Below are positions 16,141 to 21,863 of a stretch of DNA of 21,863 nucleotides, piece after piece. The position numbers were made by a program, and so were the translations under genes. The DNA lies in assembly GCF_937900395.1 (NCBI RefSeq), contig NZ_CALCDX010000230.1:1-21863 (forward strand), given 5' to 3'. Under the pieces are notes generated by a model. The model saw only the letters and a program-made list of their open reading frames with translations. It did not search any database and had not been told where the DNA came from. Every line of letters begins with the position of its first letter. The first letter of the stretch is position 1. The DNA comes from an uncultured Caulobacter sp. GTDB taxonomy: Bacteria > Pseudomonadota > Alphaproteobacteria > Caulobacterales > Caulobacteraceae.

Positions 16141-17166
16141 TCATTCCTCTCGAGCGCTTGCGCCGCTCTGCCGCGCCAGTTTCCGCCAGGCGGCCGGCGG
16201 TACGCCTTGCGCTCGCGTAAAGGCGCGATTGAAGGCCGCTTCGCTGGCGTAGCCAGCCTCGCTCGCGATCGTTGCGACCGCGCGATCGCTGGCGCCCAGC
16301 GCGACGCCGGCAAGACAGAGCCGCCAGTCTCGAATGTAGCGCATGGGCGAGGTTCCCAGCACGCTGTCGAAGCGTTCGCTCATCGCGCTGCGGGACAGGC
16401 CAGCCGCTGCGGCCAGTTCGCCGAGCGACCAATCGCGGCTCGGCTCGGCGTGGATCAAGGCCAGGCATCGCGCCAAGGCGGGATTGGCCGTGGCGGCCAA
16501 CCAGCCGCGCGCTTCGGCTGGCGTCGCGGCGACGCGCCGCCGCAGCACCTCGATGAAGATGATCTCGGTGAGCCGTTCCAGGACCGAGAGTCCGCCGGGC
16601 CGGGGCTGGTCTACCTCCGCCACAATCTGGGCGATCGCCGCGCCCAACCAACTCGGGCCGTCGCCCCTGGTGCGGACGTGAAGCATGGTCGGCAGGGCGT
16701 CGCGAAGCGGCCGAAACCTCGCCGCGGCGAACTTTAGATAGCCGCAGAGCAGGCGCACCGGCCCCTCGCCGTCGCCGTAGCGCAGGACCGGGACTTCGCG
16801 CCAGGGCCGAGGCGGCAGGTCGTTGATGGGCGCCACCAACGGGCCGTCCTGACCGACGCCCAGTTGATGGCCCGTCCCGAAGGGAAAGACCACCACATCG
16901 CCCTCGTCGAGGTCGACCACGCGATCTTCGATCTTCAGCCAGCAGCGCCCTTGCACGACGATATGGAACGGCGTGGCGTCCTCGGGGCCGGCCAGGCTCG
17001 CCAGGGACGGCGACGCATCGGTCCTCCAGACGCCGGTCGGCGCGAAGCAGAACTGCAAGGACCCCGACAACCGAACGGCCTGAAGAACCCCGGACAGAAC
17101 ATCCGCGGCCCGCGCTTCCTCCGCCGGCGGCGGACTCTCGATCAATTTGTTCGGCGTCCCAGGCAA
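16141..17166 (-). CDS. AraC-family transcriptional regulator with N-terminal cupin
   Basis: This 341-residue regulator has a cupin_6/AraC_binding-type sensor in the first half (ATPFHIVVQGRCWLKIEDR, then VVDLDEGDVVVFPFGTGHQL). A double helix-turn-helix lies in the last 100 residues: WSLGELAAAAGLSRSAMSERF, then SDRAVATIASEAGYASEAAF and NRAFTRAQGVPPAAWRK. The latter is the classic AraC signature. The TTG at 17166 is chosen because GGGGGAG lies 5 bases upstream. The longer form from ATG 17211 would add 15 Arg-rich residues and leave only 20 bases to the divergent gene. The ligand is unknown. It probably controls its divergent DsrE-like neighbour, as such regulators often do. Confidence 0.88.
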   Translation of the reverse strand: MPGTPNKLIESPPPAEEARAADVLSGVLQAVRLSGSLQFCFAPTGVWRTDASPSLASLAGPEDATPFHIVVQGRCWLKIEDRVVDLDEGDVVVFPFGTGHQLGVGQDGPLVAPINDLPPRPWREVPVLRYGDGEGPVRLLCGYLKFAAARFRPLRDALPTMLHVRTRGDGPSWLGAAIAQIVAEVDQPRPGGLSVLERLTEIIFIEVLRRRVAATPAEARGWLAATANPALARCLALIHAEPSRDWSLGELAAAAGLSRSAMSERFDSVLGTSPMRYIRDWRLCLAGVALGASDRAVATIASEAGYASEAAFNRAFTRAQGVPPAAWRKLARQSGASAREE

Positions 17167-17231
17167 AGACGCTCCCCCGCGATTGCGCCTAGACCTCCCG
17201 ACCTTAGGCATGACTGCAAAGGAAAACTACA

Positions 17232-17600
17232 TTGGAGACCCAAGCAAACAAGTTGGTGATCGTGATGACCAAGGGCATCGATTCCGAACTCTCTTCGGTC
17301 GGATTCACGATCGCGAACGGCGCCATCACCTCCGGGATGCAGGTCTCGGCGTTCCTCGTGAGCGCGGCGGTCGATCTGGTCCGACGCGGCGGCCAGACCA
17401 TGACGCACGTGCCGCCGCTGTCGCCGCTGGGCGAGCTGATCAAAGATTTCATGAGCCGGGGCGGAACCGTCTGGGTTTGCCCGCCCTGCGCCCAGACCCG
17501 TGGTTACGAGGCCTCGGACTTGATCGACGGCGTGATCGTCACGGGCGCCTCAGTCATGTTCGCGTCCATCAAGGAGGGCGCAGCGACGCTATCGTTCTGA
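17232..17600 (+). CDS. DsrE/DsrF-like family protein
   Basis: This is a 122-residue cytosolic alpha/beta protein of the DsrE/YchN fold. It opens with a strand KLVIVMTKGIDSEL, has a helical AITSGMQVSAFLVSAAVDLV, and carries VWVCPPCAQTRGY with C83 and C86, the position where DsrE proteins hold their sulfur-carrying Cys. The final strand and helix are DGVIVTGASVMFASIKEG. Family members shuttle sulfur or act in redox sensing; the substrate here is unknown. The TTG at 17232 is supported by AAGGA 9 bases upstream and by the natural strand just after it. It diverges from the AraC gene, which probably regulates it. Confidence 0.8.
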   Translation: METQANKLVIVMTKGIDSELSSVGFTIANGAITSGMQVSAFLVSAAVDLVRRGGQTMTHVPPLSPLGELIKDFMSRGGTVWVCPPCAQTRGYEASDLIDGVIVTGASVMFASIKEGAATLSF

Positions 17601-17683
17601 AAGCCTGTCGCTTGCGCCGTCGCCACGAGCCGTTCGACAGCGAGGAAGACGGCTCGCGGCGACCAGCGCGATCTACAAGTCCC

Positions 17684-17929
17684 CTAAGCCGCGACCGCCT
17701 CGCCGCCCGACGCCACGATCTCGTACCGGTCGTCCACCCACCGCCCGACCAGCCGGCCGGCGGCGTCGTGGATCCAGACCTCGGCGTCGTTGTCGTGGCA
17801 ACGCGCCTCGGCCGCCAGGGCGCGGGCGCGGCGTTCGGCCTGGCCGCCGGTGTCGAAGGTCATGACCTCGCCAGGACCTTTCACACACCATCCCCCATTG
17901 AAGGGGGAGACCACGAAAATGCTCCGCAT
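17684..17929 (-). CDS. Small DUF2188-like protein
   Basis: This is an 81-residue protein. MRSIFVVSPFNGGWCVKGPG, a helix AERRARALAAEA and AEVWIHDAAGRLVGRW match the pattern of DUF2188-like proteins (beta, helix, beta; GGW near the start and V-x-IHxxxGRI near the end). Function is unknown for the family. The ATG at 17929 is favoured over the longer frame to 17971 because GGAGAG lies 5 bases upstream. It stands alone on the minus strand. Confidence 0.6.
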   Translation of the reverse strand: MRSIFVVSPFNGGWCVKGPGEVMTFDTGGQAERRARALAAEARCHDNDAEVWIHDAAGRLVGRWVDDRYEIVASGGEAVAA

Positions 17930-18113
17930 GGGCTCTCTCCGTTCCAAGGGTTGCTTCGCTTGAGGGTTCAAGGAAGCGTCTAGAACTTAGGCGCCCACCC
18001 GCCGGTTCCAAGATCCCTCCCATGAGGGTGCGGCGGCATCCCTCCGCTTGCGGAACGGCGTTCTCCGGACCACTCTCCGAGCCGTCATCGCGTCGCCGGG
18101 GAGCCTCTCGCCC

Positions 18114-18500
18114 ATGACCGTCCGCATCCTGATCGTCGGCCAGGACGCCGACACCGTGGACTACGCCGCGCCTGGCATCATCCCCGGCATGACGGCGGAG
18201 AAGGTCCGAGCGGGCCTGGCCGCGTCCAAGGCGTCGCTGGACGGCCAGGGCCATGCCTGCGACGTGCTGGAGGTCCAGCCCGCCCCCGCCGCGGCCGAGG
18301 CTGAGGTGGCCGCCGCCCTGGGCAAGACGGCCTATGACGTGGTGGTGATCGGGGCCGGCATCCGCAATCCGCCGGCCAATCTGGGCCTGCTGGAGACGGT
18401 GCTGAACACCATCCACCGCGCCGCGCCGGGGGCGCGGATCGCCTTCAACACCCGGCCCGACGACACGGACGCGGCGGCGCTGCGCTGGGTCGGGCGGTAA
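18114..18500 (+). CDS. Hypothetical alpha/beta protein
   Basis: This is a 128-residue protein with no family I recognise. A strand VRILIVGQD opens it, a helix AEKVRAGLAASKASLD follows, then TAYDVVVIGAGIRNPP (72-87), a central helix and GARIAFNTRP. The pattern resembles a small flavodoxin- or Rossmann-like fold without a glycine-rich nucleotide loop. GGGGAG at 18098-18103 supports ATG 18114; the open frame before it is probably not translated. It lies 74 bases upstream of the flavoprotein gene on the same strand and could share a transcript with it. Confidence 0.65.
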   Translation: MTVRILIVGQDADTVDYAAPGIIPGMTAEKVRAGLAASKASLDGQGHACDVLEVQPAPAAAEAEVAAALGKTAYDVVVIGAGIRNPPANLGLLETVLNTIHRAAPGARIAFNTRPDDTDAAALRWVGR

Positions 18501-18574
18501 GGAACCGCGCGGGCGGCCGCTCGTTGCTGCACGGCTCTGGAGACGGCCGGGGCGCAGCGCCCTGGACGAGCCCC

Positions 18575-19522
18575 ATGATCTCGGAGCCCTCGGACACCTA
18601 CGACGCCATCGTGATCGGCGCCGGCCCCGCCGGACTGACGGCCGCGACCTATCTGGGACGTTTCCACCGCAAGGCGTTGGTGCTGGACGGCGGGTCCTCG
18701 CGCGCCAGCTGGATCCCCGAGAGCCACAACACGCCGGGCTTCCCGCAAGGGGTCGGCGGCGATGCGCTGCTGGCGCGCCTGCGCGAACAGGCCGACCGCT
18801 ACGGCGCCGAGCGGCGCGCTGGACGGGCGCGGAGCCTGGTCCGGGGCGCGGACGGCTTCGTCCTGGCCTTCGAGGGCGAGGACGCCCCCGACCAAGATCT
18901 TGGCGCGCCCATGATCGTGCGCGCGCCGTTCGTGCTGCTGGCGACCGGCGTCGTCGATCGGCTGCCGGCTCTGGAGGGCGTGGAGGACGCGATCCGCGCC
19001 GCGCGGGTGCGGCTCTGCCCGATCTGCGACGCCTACGAGGCGACCGGCCAGCGCATCGCCGTGCTGGGCGACAGCGAGCATGGCGCGCGCGAGGCGGCGT
19101 TCCTGACCACCTATTCGCCGGATGTCACCCTGCTGGACCTGAGGCCCGGCGCGCCGAGCGAAGGCGACGGCGTGTTCGCGCGGCTTCCCGCGCGGCTGAC
19201 GGACATCGCGCTGGGCCCGGACGCCGTCACGGTCGCCGCTGGCGACGCGCGGAGGGTCTTCGACTGCCTATACCTGGCGCTGGGCTTCGACAGTCAGCAG
19301 GACATCGCCCGACAGGCGGGCGCGGCGCTGGACGAGGACGGCCGCCTGGTCGTCAGCGCGCACCAGCAAACCTCGGTGAACGGGCTCTACGCGGCCGGCG
19401 ATGTCGTACGCGGCCTCAACCAGATAGCCGTCGCCACGGCCGAGGCCGCGATCGCCGCGACGGACATCCACAATCGCTTGAGGGCGCGGGACGGGAACAG
19501 CACTGCGTCGTCCGCTCAATAG
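18575..19522 (+). CDS. Thioredoxin-reductase-like FAD-dependent oxidoreductase
   Basis: This 315-residue flavoprotein has thioredoxin reductase architecture. The FAD-binding motif GAGPAGLTAATYLGR starts at residue 15, and the second FAD motif is SVNGLYAAGDVVRGLNQ (from 267), which includes the typical GD and a short final helix. A redox-type Cys pair C148-P-I-C151 sits in RLCPICDAYE, where TrxB has CATC. The NAD(P) site is atypical: GDSEHGAREAAF replaces the usual GGGDSA-x-EEA. ATG 18575 is chosen because family sequences begin a few residues before the first strand (YDAIVIGAG). Partner and substrate are unknown; the atypical NAD(P) site is a reason not to call it trxB. Confidence 0.85.
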   Translation: MISEPSDTYDAIVIGAGPAGLTAATYLGRFHRKALVLDGGSSRASWIPESHNTPGFPQGVGGDALLARLREQADRYGAERRAGRARSLVRGADGFVLAFEGEDAPDQDLGAPMIVRAPFVLLATGVVDRLPALEGVEDAIRAARVRLCPICDAYEATGQRIAVLGDSEHGAREAAFLTTYSPDVTLLDLRPGAPSEGDGVFARLPARLTDIALGPDAVTVAAGDARRVFDCLYLALGFDSQQDIARQAGAALDEDGRLVVSAHQQTSVNGLYAAGDVVRGLNQIAVATAEAAIAATDIHNRLRARDGNSTASSAQ

Positions 19523-19526
19523 CCGC

Positions 19527-19564
19527 GTCATCCCGGAAGCCTCGCAGAGGCTATCCGGGATGAC
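19527..19564. repeat. Long stem-loop between convergent genes, REP-like or bidirectional terminator
   Basis: GTCATCCCGGA (19527-19537) and TCCGGGATGAC (19554-19564) are perfect inverted repeats. The inner arms AGCCTC (19538-19543) and GAGGCT (19547-19552) close on loop GCA, leaving one bulged A. It starts 5 bases after the flavoprotein stop and faces the stop of the minus-strand gene. GTCATCCCGG palindromes are common dispersed elements in alphaproteobacteria. Confidence 0.65.
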
Positions 19565-19607
19565 ACGGGAATCTTGGCGCGACGATGAGGAGCTCGCGCT
19601 CAGTGCG

Positions 19608-20039
19608 TTACAGCGTCGCCTGCGGCTCGGGCTCGGCGACGGAGCAGATCTCGACCCACACCTGATGCAGCTCGTTCTGGGTGTCGCTGGCCAGGGCCGC
19701 GCGACCGTTGACGACGATATAGGGCTGGAACTCGGCGGCGTCGCCCAGGCGAACCTCGCCGCAGACCGCGACGCGGCCCTGGCGATGCTCGATGTGCTCG
19801 TTGCGGAAGCTGACGTTGTCCCAGGTTTCCATCTGGCGCTTGACGGTCCACTGGGCGCCGCTCAACTCCATCTGCCGGATGCGCGGCAGGGCCAGGGGCG
19901 TCTCGATCTGGGCGGACTTGGCGCTGGGGTGGTAGCCGATGGCCATGAACGCCACGAAGGCCAGCAGGATCAGATAGGGCGCGAGCGAGCGGACGAGCGG
20001 CGTCCGGAGCGTCGGTCCTTCCGCAACATTTCCAGCCAT
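19608..20039 (-). CDS. Single-pass membrane protein of unknown function
   Basis: This is a 143-residue protein. One membrane helix lies at about 18-36 (SLAPYLILLAFVAFMAIGY), with a short cytosolic N-terminus. The rest should lie in the periplasm: PRIRQMELSGAQWTVKRQ, ETWDNVSFRNEHIEHR, GRVAVCGEVRLGD, and FQPYIVVNGRAAL, with two Cys. The GEV/LGD/FQPYIVV pattern suggests a beta-rich fold. No family is recognised. GGAGA lies 6 bases before ATG 20039. A 258-base gap separates it from the upstream GH8 gene on the same strand, so it probably has its own promoter. Confidence 0.65.
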   Translation of the reverse strand: MAGNVAEGPTLRTPLVRSLAPYLILLAFVAFMAIGYHPSAKSAQIETPLALPRIRQMELSGAQWTVKRQMETWDNVSFRNEHIEHRQGRVAVCGEVRLGDAAEFQPYIVVNGRAALASDTQNELHQVWVEICSVAEPEPQATL

Positions 20040-20181
20040 CGGAAATCTCCGCCTCTCGTCAAGCTAGCCCATCGGGGGAAAACGGGCTGCTCACGTAAAA
20101 CGTCGTTAACACGGACCTATGCCAAGAACCACAGCCGCCTGACCCAAAACTAGTAATATCGAGGCGGCGTCGCACAGCTTT

Positions 20182-20203
20182 GAGTGTAATTAAAATCACA
20201 CTC
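20182..20203. promoter_or_regulatory. Inverted repeat in the AT-rich gap before the membrane protein gene
   Basis: GAGTGT (20182-20187) and ACACTC (20198-20203) flank the AT-rich AATTAAAATC. A second, similar pair lies nearby: CTGGA (20220-20224) and TCCAG (20236-20240) around TCATACTATAT. The gap is far more AT-rich than its surroundings and probably carries the promoter of the minus-strand gene starting at 20039. Confidence 0.4.
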
Positions 20204-20297
20204 GCCGCGAAAACGAGCACTGGATCATACTATATTCCAGATCGGCGTTATCTGCACGGCGACCTAATGGCGCACGGCGCAGCTTGCCGAACGCGGT

Positions 20298-21269
20298 TCA
20301 ACGTTTTGAAGCGGTCTTGCCCTTTTCTCGGCGCTCGTTGGCGGCGATCTGGCTGAGGATCAGCAGGGACGAGGAATAGTAGTCCTCGTTCTGGATCATG
20401 GCGGGCGAAGCCTTGCCCGTCAGGGCCAGGTCCGCGACGCTGGCCATGCCGACCGACGCCGCGAACGGCGCGACCTCGCCAGTGCGGACGTCGATCCAGG
20501 CGGGAGCCGGCTTGCCGGCGGCGCGGAACGAGGTCCACCAGCGCTTGACCGGGTCCAGAGCGGGGTCGCCGCAGCGTCCCGACCAGCACATGTAGAGCGG
20601 CACGCGCACGGCGTCGAAGCCAAAGCGCGGCGGACGGTCGGGATCGGTCCACATGGCGCCGGCGGTGTCGACCTTCACCCAGTCGACGGGGAGGTCGGTC
20701 GCGCCGAAGCGGGCGTCGCGGATGGCGCGCAGGGCTTGGTCGCGCACCATCGGCCAGGGCGACTTGGGCTCGCGCGCGGCGAAGGCGTCCAGCGCGGGCA
20801 TGATCGCGTAGGACGGGTTGAAGATCATGCCCTGGGCGTTGACGAAGCCGTCGACGCCGGGGACCAGCAAGGTGCGGGGCCCCTGCTTGACCAGCAGCTT
20901 GCTGAGGATCGCGCTGCGGATCTGGGCGCTGGCCTCGAGGTATTCGGGACGCTTCCACCGCTCGCCGCCGCGCAGCAGCGCCCAGGCGATCAGCAGGTCG
21001 CCGTCCAGGGCGTTGTTCGGGTCAGGGGTGTGCAGGTCGCCCGTGGGGATGTAGCGCCACTTGAACAGGCGCGTGTCCGGACGCGACAGGGTCTTGTCGG
21101 TCCAGGTCCACAAGGCCTTGAAGGTCGCCGGATCGTCATAGGCCGTGGCCATGACCATGGCGAAGCCCTGCCCTTCGGAGTGGCTGACATTGCCGTTGCC
21201 GGTGTCGACCACCCGTCCGTCGGACTGCACGAAGCGGGTCTTGTAGTCCGCCCAGTTGCTGGGCGTCGG
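20298..21269 (-). CDS. Glycoside hydrolase family 8 endoglucanase, N-terminus missing
   Basis: This GH8 enzyme of the BcsZ/CelA type cuts beta-1,4-glucan, probably in the periplasm. Numbering from 21269, it begins PTPSNWADYKTRFVQSDGRV, the start of the GH8 fold. The catalytic acid is E32 in VSHSEGQGFAM; the substrate-site Asp are in NNALDGDLL (about 86-93), and the likely base D219 is in GFDAVRVPLY. The C-terminus (TASKR) looks complete. A signal peptide is expected upstream but is missing because the source changes at about 21262-21276. The first in-frame start codon is GTG 21230, but homologous residues continue before it, so that start is not real. No cellulose synthase genes are in the window. 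Confidence 0.85.
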   Translation of the reverse strand, partial: PTPSNWADYKTRFVQSDGRVVDTGNGNVSHSEGQGFAMVMATAYDDPATFKALWTWTDKTLSRPDTRLFKWRYIPTGDLHTPDPNNALDGDLLIAWALLRGGERWKRPEYLEASAQIRSAILSKLLVKQGPRTLLVPGVDGFVNAQGMIFNPSYAIMPALDAFAAREPKSPWPMVRDQALRAIRDARFGATDLPVDWVKVDTAGAMWTDPDRPPRFGFDAVRVPLYMCWSGRCGDPALDPVKRWWTSFRAAGKPAPAWIDVRTGEVAPFAASVGMASVADLALTGKASPAMIQNEDYYSSSLLILSQIAANERREKGKTASKR

Positions 21270-21276
21270 CGCGGCG
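21262..21276. other. Probable chimeric join (alphaproteobacterial to actinobacterial sequence)
   Basis: On the minus strand this segment reads CGCCGCGCCGACGCC. In one frame it continues the siderophore-interacting protein (TYTVRRADA). In the next it gives AAPTP, which flows into the GH8 sequence. Each gene is intact on one side only, so the break lies here. Confidence 0.75.
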
Positions 21277-21525
21277 CACCGTATAGGTGCGCACCGTTGG
21301 TCGCTGGTTCTCGGGCAGCCCGTCGAAACTGTCGAGGGTCAGCGGTCGGGGCAATCCGGTGACATCCACCTCGCTGGGCACGATCACCACCTTGACGTAC
21401 GAGTCGGCGAACGAGCTGGGCTCGAAGGTGTCAAAACCGTTGCCGCCCAACACCACGCGCACGATGTGTGACGTGACCTGTTCGGTGGCGACGACGGTGA
21501 AACTGTGGATGGGGCGACCTGCCAT
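21262..21525 (-). CDS. Siderophore-interacting protein (FAD-binding), N-terminal fragment
   Basis: This is the first 88 residues of a SIP/ViuB-family ferric-siderophore reductase. The start MAGRPIHSFTVVATEQVTSH, VRVVLGGNGFDTFEPS, SYVKVVIVP and PRPLTLDSF are typical of the family's FAD-binding beta barrel. RTYTVRR (79-85) is the FAD-contacting motif. The remaining two thirds, including the NAD(P)H half, are absent because of the join. The open frame runs on to 21136 but the residues after 88 belong to the antisense reading of the GH8 gene. The form of the N-terminus resembles actinobacterial members. Family members release iron from imported siderophores. It diverges from a CobW-type gene 60 bases away. 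Confidence 0.85.
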
Positions 21526-21585
21526 TGAACCGACTATACGAGGGCTCACTACACTGCAGGGCCGTACGCGACCGGGAGGAGCGCA

Positions 21586-21863
21586 ATGGCACCGCAGAGC
21601 CGCGCGGTCCCCGTGATCGCGCTGACCGGCTTCCTGGGCGCCGGCAAGACGACCCTGCTCAACCACGTGTTGCGCACGCCCGGCGCGCGGATCGGCGTCG
21701 TGATCAACGACTTCGGCGACCTGAACGTCGACGCCGCCCTGGTGACCGGGCAGATCGACGAGCCGGCATCGATCGCCGGCGGCTGCCTGTGCTGCCTGAC
21801 CGACGACGACGCACTGGACGAGGCGCTGACCAAGCTCGCCGACCCCGCACTCGGGTTGGACGC
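21586..21863 (+). CDS. CobW/COG0523-family GTPase, N-terminal part
   Basis: The window ends after 92 codons of a G3E GTPase. Visible features are the Walker A GFLGAGKTTLLNHVL (residues 15-29), VVINDFGDLNVDA (switch/Walker region), and GGCLCCL, the CxCC metal-binding motif of the COG0523 family. These proteins use GTP to deliver metals (zinc, cobalt) to client enzymes or to handle metal shortage. GGGAGGA lies 5 bases before ATG 21586. The gene is divergent from the siderophore-interacting protein fragment; pairing of a metal chaperone and an iron gene suggests shared metal control, though no Zur or iron-repressor box is clear in the 60-base gap. The 3' end lies beyond the window. Confidence 0.92.
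   Translation, partial: MAPQSRAVPVIALTGFLGAGKTTLLNHVLRTPGARIGVVINDFGDLNVDAALVTGQIDEPASIAGGCLCCLTDDDALDEALTKLADPALGLD

Noticed and set aside
21136..21261. The continuation of the siderophore-interacting frame to 21136
   Set aside because: The residues after the join have no family likeness and lie out of frame over the GH8 coding sequence.

Overview
This 21.9 kb window is GC-rich and reads as a mosaic of three pieces. Bases 1 to about 1,500 look betaproteobacterial (Comamonadaceae-like): an ABC importer ATPase tail, its permease, and the first two thirds of a hydroxypyruvate isomerase. About 1,485 to 21,270 looks like one continuous block from an alphaproteobacterium of the Caulobacter type: a SleB-type cell wall hydrolase, a MASE1/GAF/HWE histidine kinase, GTG and TTG starts, and intergenic palindromes. 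About 21,262 to the end looks actinobacterial: a siderophore-interacting protein divergent from a CobW-type GTPase. Both joins fall inside genes, at short stretches that fit either partner. This suggests assembly chimerism rather than natural fusion. The organism names are inferred from protein character only.

Layout of the central block: a short-chain dehydrogenase that has lost its N-terminus at the join; a converging cell wall hydrolase; a PadR repressor and HAAS-domain membrane protein operon, divergent from a secreted helical-repeat protein across a palindrome-rich control region; a DUF1810 protein; an AdhP-like zinc alcohol dehydrogenase overlapping a c-type cytochrome gene; a hairpin-rich gap; a large membrane-bound HWE histidine kinase on the minus strand. 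Next comes a three-gene cassette of two small membrane proteins with matching C-terminal modules and a secreted DNA/RNA endonuclease. uvrB follows, with a tightly linked membrane protein gene behind it.

The last part of the central block holds an AraC-type regulator divergent from a DsrE-like gene, a small DUF2188-like protein, an unknown alpha/beta protein, a thioredoxin-reductase-like flavoprotein, a single-pass membrane protein, and a GH8 endoglucanase truncated at its N-terminus by the second join.

No tRNA, rRNA, CRISPR array, insertion sequence or integrase was seen. The most interesting uncharacterised unit is the nuclease cassette (11257-12985). The most important caution for any reader is the pair of joins near 1.49 kb and 21.27 kb.
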